Source: Streptomyces sp. CG4 (GTDB lineage: Bacteria; Actinomycetota; Actinomycetes; Streptomycetales; Streptomycetaceae). Taken from it: a stretch of DNA of 64,000 nt. The notes beneath the pieces were generated by a model that made no database searches, was not told where the DNA came from, and saw only the letters and a program-made list of their open reading frames with translations. Below are positions 16,414-25,506 of this stretch, one piece after another (position 1 is the stretch's first letter; each line of letters starts with the position of its first letter). The stretch spans positions 930,001 to 994,000 of the forward strand of contig NZ_CP163525.1 in NCBI RefSeq assembly GCF_041080655.1, given 5' to 3'. The position numbers and the translations under genes are program-made.

Positions 16414-18863
16414 GGAAGGGTCCTCTCGTACGGCGCCGGGCCCGGCACCTTGGGCAGGGCTGACAGGAGTCGGGCGGTGACCTCGTCGGCCGGGGCTGTC
16501 ACGACGCGTTCGACGGGGCCCGACTCCCTGATCCGGCCGTCGGCGAGGACCGCGAGGTGGCCGCCGAGGCGTACCGGCACGGTCATGTCGTGGGTGACGA
16601 CGACCAGAGCGAGTCCGAGGTCGCGGCGCAGCTCATCGAGCAGTGTCAGGACGGTGGCCGCGGTCGGGGCGTCCAGTGCGCTGGTCGCCTCGTCGCACAG
16701 CAGCACCCGGGGCTCGGCGGCCAAGGCCCTGGCCAGCGCGGCTCGTTGGCGCTGGCCGCCGGAAAGCTGTCCGGGGCGCAGCTCGGCGTGGGCGGCGGTC
16801 AGACCGACACGTTCCAGGAGGCGGTGTACTTCGGCGCGACGCGCTTCGGCGTCGAGGGCCGGCCGGAACAGATGCAGGGGTCTTGCGACGATCCGCTCCA
16901 CGGTGTGGCGCGGGTTGAGGGAGTCGTACGGGTCCTGCGGTACGAGCTGGAGCCGGCGCAGGTCCTCGCGCGGACGCGACCTCACGCCGGGCGGCAACGG
17001 CCGCTCGCCAAGGCGGAGTTCACCGGTCCACGCCGGGTGGACCCCGGCGAGGCAGCGGAGCAGGGTGGTCTTGCCGCCGCCGGAGGGGCCCACCACCGAC
17101 AGGCAGCCACCGGCCGGGACCTCCAGGCCGATGCCGTCGAGCACGGTGCACCCGCCACGCTGAGCGGAGAGGCCGCGCACGGACAGGGCGGGATCACCGG
17201 TGCCGAGCGAGATCCGAGGCGTCCGGGCCGGCCGGGCGGCGACCACAAGGCGCCGGGCGGGCTCGCTCGCCAGTGCGGCGAACAACTGCTCGGCCGGGCC
17301 TCGTTCCGCCACCCGGCCGTCCTCCAGCACGGCGATCTCGTCGGCCACTGCCGCGACATGTGCCAGGTCATGGGCGATCAGGAGGACCGCCGGACCGCCC
17401 TGGTCCCGGATGCGTGCGAGTTCCGCCAGGAGTGCGGCGGCGGTGACGGGGTCGAGGGCGCTGGCGGGTTCGTCGAGGACCAGCAGGTCCGGGTCATGGG
17501 CCAGCGCGGCGGCCAGGGCCACGCGCTGCCGCTGTCCGCCGGAGAGCTCGTGCGGGCGGCGCCGCAGGAACGCGTCGTCGTCGGGGAGGTGCACCGTACG
17601 CAGGGCGGCGCGGATGCGGTCGGGCCGCTCGGCACGTGGCACTCCACGCGCCCGCAGGAACTCGCCGATGTGGGCGCCCACGCGCAGCGTCGGCGCCAGG
17701 GAGGTGCGCGGATCCTGGGGGACGTACGCCGCGTGCCGGGCGCGCAGGCTGCGCAGTCGCCGGGGCCGCAGCCCGAGCACGGACCGCCCCGCCAGCCGCA
17801 CCTCACCGGACACCGGCGTCAGCCCGGGGCCAAGCTCACCGAACGCGGCCAGCGCCAGCGTCGTCTTGCCGGACCCCGAGGGACCCACGAGGGCAAGGAC
17901 CCGGCCTCGCGGCACGTCGAGGTCGACCCCGTCCAGGACACGGCGGCCGTCCGCATCGACGGTCAGGTCCCGGATGCGCAGCACCAGTGCGCCGGTCTCC
18001 TCGGCAGCCGTCGCGGTGTGCGGTGCGCTCCGGCGCCGTGGGGGCGTCCGGGCGGTCGGCAGCAGCGCGTCGACGAGGAGATTGGCGCTCAGCAGCAGTA
18101 CCAGGATGCCCGTCGCCGGAACGAGGACGGCGAGCGGCTGGAGCGCGAGCCCGTCCCGGTTCTCCAGGATCATCAATCCCCAGTCCGCGGCCGGTGGTTG
18201 GGCGCCGTAGCCGAGGAACGCGGCGGTGGCGACCGTGAACGCCGCACCCACGAACCGCACCCCGGCATCGGCGGCGAGCACCGGCAGCAGGTTGGGCAAC
18301 ACCTCGCGGACGAGCACGTACCGGGTCGACTCGCCGCGCGCGACGGCGGCCTCCACGTAGTCGTGCTGGAGCGCCTGCAGTGTGGCCGCCCTCACGACGC
18401 GGACGACCTCGGGGAAGAGGACCACCGCGGTCGCGAGCGCCACCCCGCCGTTCCCCCGCCCCACGGCCACCACGACCACACTGAGCAACAGGAACGACGG
18501 CAGGCTGAGCAGCACGTCCACCAGCCGCAGCACGGCCGTGTCGACGGCCTTGCCGCGCAGGGCGGCGGCCATGCCCAGCCCCGCGCCGAGCAGGTAGGCG
18601 ACGGCAAGGGCGCCCACCGCCGACAGCACCAGTGGCCGCCCCCCGGCCAGGAAGCGGCTGAGCACGTCGGAGCCGAGATGGTCGGTGCCCAGGGGGGCGT
18701 CACCGCCGGTCGGCGCGTACGGCATGTCCAGGACGGCGCCGGGTGCGTGCGGGGCGAGCCAGGGGCCGAGCAGGGCGAGCAGCACGACCACGGCGAGCAC
18801 CGTGGCCGCGGTCACGGTGCCCGCCCGGCGACGCAGCCACACGCCGGAACGACTGCGGCTCAA
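16410..18863 (-). CDS. Triple-fusion ABC transporter: DppC permease + DppD + DppF ATPases
   Basis: An 817-residue protein joining three normally separate subunits of a peptide/nickel-type importer. Residues 1 to about 285 are the DppC/OppC-type permease (GTDHLGSDVLSRFLAGGR, EAAVARGESTRYVLVREVLPN). ATPase 1 spans about 300-530, with Walker A GPSGSGKTT (K333), signature LSGGQRQR and Walker B LLVLDEP. ATPase 2 spans about 555-790, with GPSGGGKTT (K598), LSGGQRQR and LLCDEATSALD. I chose TTG 18863 because AGGAGG lies five bases upstream and it overlaps the permease stop (TTGA). With the DppB-type permease and lipoprotein upstream this makes a complete importer, presumably for the metal-loaded metallophore. 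Confidence 0.93.
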   Translation of the reverse strand: MSRSRSGVWLRRRAGTVTAATVLAVVVLLALLGPWLAPHAPGAVLDMPYAPTGGDAPLGTDHLGSDVLSRFLAGGRPLVLSAVGALAVAYLLGAGLGMAAALRGKAVDTAVLRLVDVLLSLPSFLLLSVVVVAVGRGNGGVALATAVVLFPEVVRVVRAATLQALQHDYVEAAVARGESTRYVLVREVLPNLLPVLAADAGVRFVGAAFTVATAAFLGYGAQPPAADWGLMILENRDGLALQPLAVLVPATGILVLLLSANLLVDALLPTARTPPRRRSAPHTATAAEETGALVLRIRDLTVDADGRRVLDGVDLDVPRGRVLALVGPSGSGKTTLALAAFGELGPGLTPVSGEVRLAGRSVLGLRPRRLRSLRARHAAYVPQDPRTSLAPTLRVGAHIGEFLRARGVPRAERPDRIRAALRTVHLPDDDAFLRRRPHELSGGQRQRVALAAALAHDPDLLVLDEPASALDPVTAAALLAELARIRDQGGPAVLLIAHDLAHVAAVADEIAVLEDGRVAERGPAEQLFAALASEPARRLVVAARPARTPRISLGTGDPALSVRGLSAQRGGCTVLDGIGLEVPAGGCLSVVGPSGGGKTTLLRCLAGVHPAWTGELRLGERPLPPGVRSRPREDLRRLQLVPQDPYDSLNPRHTVERIVARPLHLFRPALDAEARRAEVHRLLERVGLTAAHAELRPGQLSGGQRQRAALARALAAEPRVLLCDEATSALDAPTAATVLTLLDELRRDLGLALVVVTHDMTVPVRLGGHLAVLADGRIRESGPVERVVTAPADEVTARLLSALPKVPGPAPYERTLP

Positions 18864-19843
18864 CTCGGCCTCCTGATTGCGGGGTTGAGAGCGGCGGCGA
18901 GTACGTCCGCCAGCAGGTTGAGCGTCACCGTCACGACGGCGACCAGCATGCCGACACCGAGGACGACAGGGGCGTCGCGGGCGGCCGTGGCGTTCACGAG
19001 TGCGGCCGCCAGGCCCGGATAGCCGAAGAGCGTCTCGGCCACGAGCGTCCCGCCGAGCAGATAGGCGAGATAGCGGGCCAGGACGGGGATCGCCGGGACG
19101 AGCGCGGCCGGCAGCACCCAGCGCAGCACCACCCGGTGCTCGGGCACACCGCCGAGCCGGGCCGTACGCACCGCGTCGGAGGCCGCAGCTTCGGTCACAC
19201 CCGCCCGGACCAGGCGGACGTTCTGCGCCAGGCAGACGGACAGCAGGGTGAGCACCGGCAGCACCAGAATCTGCGGCTGGGACAACGGCCCCTGACCGGT
19301 CGGCGGCACCGACACCGCGGGCAGCCACCCGGTGCCGACGGCAAGGATCTGGATGAGCAGCGTGCCGATGACGAACTCGGGCAGACTGACCAGTGCAAGA
19401 GTCCCGGTGGACACCAGCCGGTCCGCGGTCCGCCCGGCACGCAGACCGGCCCACAGCCCGAGTCCGACGGCCGAGGGCACCAGCAGCGCGGCGGCGACCA
19501 GGCCCAGGATCAGGGAGTTGCCCGCCCGTTCGGTGATCAGCGAGGACACCGGCTCTCCGGTGGCATACGAACGTCCCAGGTCACCATGGAGTGCGCTCCA
19601 CAACCAGTCGCCGTACCGCTCCCACGCGGGCCGGTTCAGGCCGAGAGTGTGCCGCAGCTCGGCGATCCGGGCGGGGCTCGCGCCCCGCCCGGCGAGCCGT
19701 GCGGCGGCAGCGTCACCGGGCTCGACCTGGGTGGCCGCGAAGATCAGCGCGGAGGCGGCGAGCAGCGTGGCCGCCGCGACGCCGGCCCGGCGCAGCACCC
19801 ACCACGCCGCGGCCGCGCTGTGTTTCGTGCGTGGTCCGGTCAC
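18860..19843 (-). CDS. DppB/NikB-type ABC permease
   Basis: A 327-residue membrane protein of the peptide/nickel importer permease family. TM1 lies at residues 17-40 (GVAAATLLAASALIFAATQ). LRHTLGLNRPAWERYGDWL follows, typical of the periplasmic segment of DppB. The EAA loop reads AASDAVRTARLGGVPEHRVV, followed by FGYPGLAAALVNA. It overlaps its neighbours by 4 bp on both sides. It should pair with the permease half of the downstream fusion protein to form the membrane channel. Confidence 0.93.
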   Translation of the reverse strand: MTGPRTKHSAAAAWWVLRRAGVAAATLLAASALIFAATQVEPGDAAAARLAGRGASPARIAELRHTLGLNRPAWERYGDWLWSALHGDLGRSYATGEPVSSLITERAGNSLILGLVAAALLVPSAVGLGLWAGLRAGRTADRLVSTGTLALVSLPEFVIGTLLIQILAVGTGWLPAVSVPPTGQGPLSQPQILVLPVLTLLSVCLAQNVRLVRAGVTEAAASDAVRTARLGGVPEHRVVLRWVLPAALVPAIPVLARYLAYLLGGTLVAETLFGYPGLAAALVNATAARDAPVVLGVGMLVAVVTVTLNLLADVLAAALNPAIRRPS

Positions 19844-21411
19844 GAGGCGAGGTAGGCGTCACGCAGCGACGGGTAGTCGAAGAAGCCGAACGCCTGCACC
19901 CCACGCACGGCTTGCGTCGCGCCCGCCACAGTAGGCACGCGTACGAACACGGCGTCACCGCCGTGTTCGTACAGGTACTGCTGTACGTCGTGCACGGCGC
20001 CGGTCCGCTTGTCGCCCACGGCGGCGGACATGGCGCGCATGAGCCCGTTGAGGGTGGCGTCGGACGGTCCGGTGAAGGGGTACGACGCCTGCGGTCCGTA
20101 GTACGAGCGCAGGGCGAGCGGCAGCGGCAGCGGGTGGTAGAAGCTGGTCTTGATGGGGGCGCCCAGCAGGGACTTCATGTCGGTGTAGAAGTCGGCGGCC
20201 GGGACCTTGTCGACGGCCACGTCCAGGCCCGCCTTCCGACCCTGTTCGACGAAGGCGGTGGCCGCCTCCAGGGGCCCGTACTCGTAGTCGCTCGTGCGGA
20301 TCGACAGCTTCGTGCCCTTGAGTGCGCCCGAGGACAGCAACCGCCGCGCCCGGTCCGGGTCGTACTCGACGGGCCGCAGGGAGGTGTCGTACCAGGACTG
20401 GTGGCGGCCCATCACGCCGTCGGCCACCTCGCCCTTGCCCAGTGTGACGGTGCGGACCATGGCGTCCCGGTCGATGGCGTACCGCACGGCCTCGACGGCC
20501 TGGGCATGGGTGAAGGGGTCGGTCGACAGGTTCATCGAGAAGGACAGTTCGCCCCACAGCTCGCGCGGCGCGGTGCTGATCCGCAGCCGGGGGTTGTTCG
20601 CCTCGGAGCGGGTGCTGGGCAGGGTGAGCGCACCGGCGTAGTCGAACTGCCCTGCCTTCAGGCCGTTCAGCCGGGCCTCGGCGTCGGTGACGGACAGCAG
20701 CTCGATCTCGTCAAGGTACGGACCGCCCTTGCCCCAGTAATCCTTCCGCGCGGCCAGCAGGCCGCTCCTGCCCCGGGACCACTGCTTGAGCACGAAGGGA
20801 CCGGAACCCGGCGCCTTCGCGAAGTCCTTCGTGCCCTCCGGAAAGACGAACATGGACTGGGCGAGCGCGAGGTCGAAGAAGCCGTCCGCGCCCTTCAGGT
20901 GCAGCTCGACGGTGCGCTTGTCCCGCGCCTTGGACGCCTTGGCGTCCAGCCCGGCCAGGAAGGCGCTCTGTGTGGTCGGCTGCGAGGCGAAGGTACGCAG
21001 CGTGTACAGCACGTCGGCGGCGGTCAGGGCCCTGCCGTCGCTGAAGGTGATGCCGTCGCGTACGCGGACCGTCCACACCGTGGCGTCGCCGTTGGGCTCG
21101 ACGGACTCGGCGATCCGCCAGACCGGCTTGCTGCCGTCGATCTCACCGATCGTGTCCCACACGATCCGCGCCCTCACGTAGTCGATGGGCGTCGCGGTCG
21201 CCTGCAGGACGCTGGACGACTCCGTGCTGGATCCCGTGAAGGCCGCGCGCAGCCGGCCGCCGCGCCGCGGCTTGCCGTCTGCCGGGGCAGGCTGCTGAGC
21301 TCCCCCGACGTTGCCTCCACAGCCGGTGAGCAGCCCGGCGGCCGCGAGTGCGGTCGTCCCTCCGGCGATGCCCTGCAGCACTGCCCGGCGCCCAAAGCGC
21401 TGATCCCCCAC
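19840..21411 (-). CDS. Family 5 solute-binding lipoprotein with Tat signal
   Basis: A 523-residue extracellular peptide/nickel-type binding protein (SBP_bac_5). The N-terminus has a twin-arginine motif (GRRAVLQ) and a lipobox LTGC with Cys31, so it is predicted to be Tat-exported and anchored in the membrane. The family body is clear: WTVRVRDGITFSDGRALTAADVLYTL, GSGPFVLKQW and AVRYAIDRDAMV. Start GTG with AGGAAG five bases upstream. It is the first gene of the importer operon and has a Zur-box-like palindrome 73 bp before the start. It is the likely capture protein for the metallophore complex; classical siderophore importers instead use type 8 (FhuD-like) binding proteins. Confidence 0.92.
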   Translation of the reverse strand: MGDQRFGRRAVLQGIAGGTTALAAAGLLTGCGGNVGGAQQPAPADGKPRRGGRLRAAFTGSSTESSSVLQATATPIDYVRARIVWDTIGEIDGSKPVWRIAESVEPNGDATVWTVRVRDGITFSDGRALTAADVLYTLRTFASQPTTQSAFLAGLDAKASKARDKRTVELHLKGADGFFDLALAQSMFVFPEGTKDFAKAPGSGPFVLKQWSRGRSGLLAARKDYWGKGGPYLDEIELLSVTDAEARLNGLKAGQFDYAGALTLPSTRSEANNPRLRISTAPRELWGELSFSMNLSTDPFTHAQAVEAVRYAIDRDAMVRTVTLGKGEVADGVMGRHQSWYDTSLRPVEYDPDRARRLLSSGALKGTKLSIRTSDYEYGPLEAATAFVEQGRKAGLDVAVDKVPAADFYTDMKSLLGAPIKTSFYHPLPLPLALRSYYGPQASYPFTGPSDATLNGLMRAMSAAVGDKRTGAVHDVQQYLYEHGGDAVFVRVPTVAGATQAVRGVQAFGFFDYPSLRDAYLAS

Positions 21412-21483
21412 TGTCGCTTCCTTTCGCTCACGCTGATCGGCCGAACGGGCGCATCACGCCACCGCACGCAAGTTAACAGAAAA

Positions 21484-21498
21484 CGAAAACGATTTTCA
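21484..21498. promoter_or_regulatory. Zur-box-like palindrome upstream of importer operon
   Basis: CGAAAACGATTTTCA is a 7-1-7 inverted repeat with 5 of 7 arm pairs, 73 bp upstream of the binding-protein gene. It shares AAACGATTTTCA, including the right arm and centre, with the box at 13956-13970. This points to the same regulator controlling import and biosynthesis/export. Confidence 0.68.
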
Positions 21499-21644
21499 AT
21501 AGTGAGGGAAGGGTAGGGAACGGCGCCGACAACCCCCGTCACCGGCTGCCGGTTCCATCGGTCGACGAGGAGCTCGGCCAGCCGGGGCACTCGCCGACCG
21601 CCGTCCACTACGAGGCCCAGTCCTCATCGCGCAGGGGCGCTGCC

Positions 21645-21828
21645 GTTCCGCATGGCGGGGCCCCACGCACCCGACGACTTCGTCAAGCCCGGCCTTGGCC
21701 TGCAACAGATGGTCGCCCTTGACAGGGACGCCGCCGGGACGCAGCAAAGCGGCGAGATGCCCGTAGGTGCGACGCAGGGCAGCCGGGGTCAGGTGGTGCA
21801 GCGCCGTGGTCGACACCGCTGCGTTCAC
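21645..21828 (-). pseudogene. Methyltransferase fragment
   Basis: The minus strand reads VNAAVSTTALHHLTPAALRR and then YGHLAALLRPGGV, followed by KGDHLL. This is motif post-I to III of a class I SAM-dependent methyltransferase, with the SAM-binding N-terminal half missing. The conserved part loses similarity after about PRHAE. It points away from a second truncated gene starting at 21867, and both have lost their 5' ends. Confidence 0.6.
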
Positions 21829-21866
21829 GGGCGGACGAGCCTCGGACCCCCGTCCAGCCCTCCTCT

Positions 21867-22013
21867 CTGATCACTGCGCAGTGGCAGAGCGAGGAGCACT
21901 GCCGCGCGATGCTTGCCAACCCCGAGGCACGCGCCCACATGGACAAGGCGGCCACCATCTCCAACGACGTCCAGCCGCGCCTGCTCCGGGTGACGTCGGC
22001 GCACCATGACTGA
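21867..22013 (+). pseudogene. Antibiotic-biosynthesis-monooxygenase-like C-terminal fragment
   Basis: The plus frame reads LITAQWQSEEHCRAMLANPE, then KAATISNDVQPRLLRVTS and a stop. This is the C-terminal half of an ABM-type (dimeric alpha-beta barrel) protein. No start codon or N-terminal half precedes it. It is head-to-head with the methyltransferase fragment at 21645-21828, as if a deletion removed both 5' ends and the shared promoter. Confidence 0.55.
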
Positions 22014-22208
22014 AGCGAAACGGCGAGACGGCCGGGGCGGTCTCTGAAGCGTCGCATTCATGGCAGCAGGCGGCGTGGCTCCTCCTCGCATCTCCGCGAT
22101 AATGCCGGGGGCCGCCCGGGCGCTCAGGTCGCCCCGGTGACCTTCAGCGGGACAGGTCGGTGGCGGCTGGCGTATCCGCAACTCCGGAGAGCCGAGCACA
22201 GTGCCGCC

Positions 22209-22994
22209 CTACCGAGGGCGCGGCCACGGCCCATGGTGGTAGACCATGCCCGGTTGCAAGCCGCCGGTCGTGGCGAACATCTCGGGGACGGTGACCAGGA
22301 CATAGCCGCGGGCCTTCAGCGCGTGGATGATGTGGGGCACGGCTGGTGGGGTGGTGGCGTACCGGTCGTGCAGGACGACGATCGCGCCGGGCCGCACACG
22401 GGCCAGCACGCGCTGCTCGATGAGAGCGGGGTTGTGGTACTTCCAGTCCTGGGGGCTGACGTTCCACGTGACCACCGACAGACCTTCCGCACCGGCTGCC
22501 GCACGCACCTTGGCGTTCCACGCTCCGAAGGGCGGTCTGAACAGGGTCGGCCGGTGCCCTGTGACAGAGGCGATCTGCTCCGCCGCGGTCTTCAGCTCGT
22601 AGTCGATCCGGGCGGGTGTGAAGCGGGTGAGGTGGGGATGGGTGACCGTGTGGTCGCCGATCGCGTCGCCGTCCCGCTGCTGTCTCAGTACATCCTTCCG
22701 GTACTGAAGAGCATGTGGCCCGATCAGGAAGAACGTGGCCACGGTGTGCTGGCGCTCGAGTGTGTCGAGTACGGCCGCTGTGTACTGGGTCGGTCCGTCG
22801 TCAAAGGTCAGCGCGACACACCTGCTGACCTGGCAGTCGACGACGGGAGCCGGTGCTCCGGCGCCGGACCGGGCGGGCCCGTGGGACAGTGCAGCGGCGT
22901 TCGGTGATGTCAGGCCCGGCACGGCTGTGCACGCGCCCAGCGTGGCCACGGCTGCGACCACCGTCGCGCGTCGCCATCCTGTTCCGGAATGCAT
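22209..22994 (-). CDS. Lipoprotein polysaccharide deacetylase (CE4)
   Basis: A 261-residue secreted protein. The N-terminus has Arg residues, a hydrophobic stretch and lipobox LGAC (Cys22), so lipid anchoring is likely. The NodB/CE4 domain spans about residues 60-235, with motif 1 TFDDGP, motif 2 HTVTHPHL (metal-binding HxxxH), motif 3 RPPFGAWN, motif 4 VTWNVSPQDW and motif 5 VLHDRY. Such enzymes remove N-acetyl groups from peptidoglycan or chitin-type glycans. I chose ATG 22994, with GAGG eight bases upstream; a GTG at 23003 is possible. It stands alone between decayed genes. Confidence 0.9.
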   Translation of the reverse strand: MHSGTGWRRATVVAAVATLGACTAVPGLTSPNAAALSHGPARSGAGAPAPVVDCQVSRCVALTFDDGPTQYTAAVLDTLERQHTVATFFLIGPHALQYRKDVLRQQRDGDAIGDHTVTHPHLTRFTPARIDYELKTAAEQIASVTGHRPTLFRPPFGAWNAKVRAAAGAEGLSVVTWNVSPQDWKYHNPALIEQRVLARVRPGAIVVLHDRYATTPPAVPHIIHALKARGYVLVTVPEMFATTGGLQPGMVYHHGPWPRPR

Positions 22995-23524
22995 CACGGT
23001 CACCTCGATTCCGGGAACCGCTTCTCCTGTCCCATCGGGCTCTCGGCGGCCGCCGCAGACACACGGTGGTGCTGCGTGCTCCTGGTGCTCGCGCGGGTAC
23101 CAAGGGCATGAGTGCTGTCCTTCTTGACGTGGATGCTGACGTCAGCGTGGTCCGCGTGCCCTTCTTCTCCCGCTGCAGCACGGCCGAAGCACCGGTCGCT
23201 GCCCCGCCGCCCTTCGAGGTCCGTCTCCCGTCGCTCCTCGGGCTCCCTGCCAGCGTGAGGGTCGCCGGTTGTCCGACGGTCACGACTTGGTCGTGCCGCG
23301 TCCCCTCGGGAGTCCGCGTCCCTGTCCCGGCGCTCGTCCCGGACGTTCCTCGTCGTTCCTCTCCTCACTTGTCCCTGACTGCTTGACGCCTCCAGCCTGC
23401 GGACGGAGCACTGAGAGGAGGCTGAGAGCCGCCCTGCTTCTCAGCCTCCCCTCAGCAGAGCAGCCGACCATGCGACCGACATACGGCTCGTCAGCGAACT
23501 CGCCGATCTTCCAGGACGGCTGCA
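22995..23524. other. 530-bp stretch with no supported gene
   Basis: Frames in this stretch are rich in Arg and Pro and show no recognizable domain. The first 50 bp should contain the promoter of the deacetylase gene. Confidence 0.5.
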
Positions 23525-23806
23525 TCAGGTGAGCACCGAGTAGGCGGTGAGTTTCCGGATCGACCAGCGGGTGAAAGGGCTGCCGAGCTTGGTCGGGCGG
23601 GTGGCGGCCGACTGGACGACGAAGTCCTCGCGGTCAGGACTGAGCAGGCCGGGACGGCCTCGCGCCCACCGAGGATCCAGGCAGGTCAGGCCGATCTCAT
23701 CGAACCTGTGGATCACGTCCCGCATGGTGTCCTCGTCCGTCTGTACCAGCTTCACGATCAACGGCAACGGTTCCCGCCGCCCGAGGCCGGCAGCATCATC
23801 GGCCAC
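23525..23806 (-). pseudogene. IS630-family transposase fragment
   Basis: The minus frame contains MRDVIHRFDEIGLTCLDPRW, then RPGLLSPDREDFVVQ and RPTKLGSPFTRWSIRKL. This is the N-terminal helix-turn-helix region of Streptomyces IS630-type transposases. It stops at LTAYSVLT, before the DDE catalytic domain, and nothing recognizable continues past the stop. Confidence 0.75.
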
Positions 23807-24094
23807 CGGAACCGCCCCGAACTGGTGCCACCCGACACACGGTCTACTGCAGCCTCCGCCCCTCCTGGTCGGTCAACCGGCACGCACGGACAGGCTGTGC
23901 CACCACACCCCTTTGGGGTTCCTCCCGCCGGCCCCCGCTGCCGCGGCTCGGCCGGTCGCGCCCGACCGCCGCAGCTTCATGGCGGGGCAGGGGCGTGCGG
24001 CATCAGCGGACTGCTCCCGGCCGTCAGGCGGCTGACCAGGGCAGATGGAGAACTGGGAGGGGAGTATCCAGACATCTCACGGGGCTGAGTGTGC

Positions 24095-24116
24095 TGTCCC
24101 GGGACGTTGGTGACAC
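24095..24116 (+). repeat. Probable left terminal repeat of the IS481 element
   Basis: TGTCCCGGGACGTTGGTGAC (24095-24114) begins 106 bp before the IS481-type transposase start and has the form of terminal inverted repeats of this group. A convincing mate (GTCACCAACGTCCCGG) was not found downstream; only a degenerate GACGCCAACCGTACGCGG lies near 25126. Confidence 0.45.
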
Positions 24117-24200
24117 GCGTGGTGGGTGCTTGAACAGGTGAGGGCCTTCTGGGTTCGGTGTGGATTGCGACATCTACACGCCGACCGCCAGGAGGCCCTC

Positions 24201-25130
24201 GTGTCCCACCGTAATGCCCCGCTGACCCCTACCGGCCGACTGCGCCTGGCCCGGTGCGTCGTCGACGACGGCTGGCCCGTGCGACGAGCCGCGGAACGCT
24301 TCCAGGTCAGCCACACCACCGCCGCACGCTGGGCCGGCCACTACCGGCAACTGGGCGAGGCGGGCATCCACGACCGCTCCAGCCACCCGCACCACCAGCC
24401 CCGCCGGACCCCGCCCGCGGCCGAGGAACAGATCATGCGCCTGCGCCGCGAACAGAAGATCGGACCAGCCCGCCCGGCCGCCCGCTGCAACCTCGCCGCC
24501 TCCACCGCCCACCGCATCCTCACCCGCCACCACCTGCCCGTCCCGACCGCCTGCGACCGGGCCACCGGCGCACCCGTACGCCGCTACGAACGCTCCCGGC
24601 CCGGCGAACTGATCCCCATCGACGTCAAGAAACCCGGCCGCATCCCCGACGGCGGCGGGCACCGCACCCAGGGCCGCGCCGAAGGCCGACGCAACCGGAC
24701 CGGGGCCGGTTACGCCTACCTGCACACCGCCCTGGACGACCACTCCCGCCTCGCCTACACCGAAGACCTCCCCGACGAGACCACCCCGACCTGCGCCGCC
24801 TTCCTCACCCGAGCCACCGCCTGGTTCGCCGCCCAAGGCATCACCATCGAACGCGTACTGACCGACAACGCCTGGGCCTACACCAAGAACACCTGGCGAC
24901 AGACCTGCCACCAACTGGGCATCAGCCCCCGCTGGACCAGGCCCTGACGGCCGCAGACCAACTGCAAGGCAAGGTCGAACGCCTCCACCGCACCCTGCCC
25001 GAGGAATGGGCCTACCAGCAGCCCTACACCTCAGATGCCGCGTGTCCACCGAGGGCTGACGGCAGCACGCCCCCTCGGGGCTCCACACTCGACGGGCGGC
25101 AACAGCAAACGCGACTTGCTTGTCGGAGTG
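24201..25130 (+). pseudogene. IS481-family transposase, inactivated
   Basis: From GTG 24201 the protein reads VSHRNAPLTPTGRLRLARCV, a helix-turn-helix (PVRRAAERFQVSHTTAARW), and then the integrase/DDE core (RPGELIPIDVKKPGRI, YAYLHTALDDHSRLAYTE, VLTDNAWAYTKNTW). It hits TGA at 24946-24948, where Trp is expected (SPRWTRPW). Five bases later in effect the frame is shifted by an extra TGCAA, after which KVERLHRTLPEEWAYQQPYT continues in another frame and then decays. It is a dead copy. Confidence 0.85.
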
Positions 25131-25168
25131 ATGACGCCAACCGTACGCGGCACCGCCGGCAACGTCGG

Positions 25169-25462
25169 TCAGTCCGGCTCGGGCCAGCTCGCGAGCGCTT
25201 CCCCCTCTGCCTTGTCGACGAGGACGATGTGCGCGCCGGGAAGGTTGCCGTACTCGCCGACCCATGACCGGAACTTGCGATGTGCCACGGCGGCCTCGTC
25301 CCACCAGCCGTGCATGAGCGGCTCGCCGTCGGCGGTCAGGATCAGGTGGTAGCGGCCGGGGTCAGCGACCGGGATGGACTCTGCTTCCCGGTGCGCCCGC
25401 AGAGCGTTGCGGGGATCTTTCCCGATCCGCTTCCTCGCGGCCTCGAAGTCGAAGCCCTTCAC
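25169..25462 (-). CDS. Hypothetical protein, 97 aa
   Basis: An intact 97-residue frame starting MKGFDFEAARKRIGKDPRNA. It is charged in the N-terminal half, with HLILTADGEPLMHGWWD in the middle, and ends SWPEPD. Codon use fits a Streptomyces gene. I do not recognise the family. It is divergent from a 27-codon frame at 25507. Confidence 0.65.
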   Translation of the reverse strand: MKGFDFEAARKRIGKDPRNALRAHREAESIPVADPGRYHLILTADGEPLMHGWWDEAAVAHRKFRSWVGEYGNLPGAHIVLVDKAEGEALASWPEPD

Positions 25463-25506
25463 GCCCTCAGCATGGCAGACCCGTCCACCGGCATAGAAAC
25501 GAACAC

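Noticed and set aside
18863..19454. Upstream extension of the ABC fusion protein frame
   Set aside because: The extra residues are Arg/Gly-rich and lie inside the permease gene. A TTG with AGGAGG and a 4-bp overlap gives the proper start.
24254..25267. 337-codon plus frame in the IS481 element
   Set aside because: Mostly a shifted frame of the transposase (Arg/Pro/His runs); only a short part after the frameshift is real transposase sequence.
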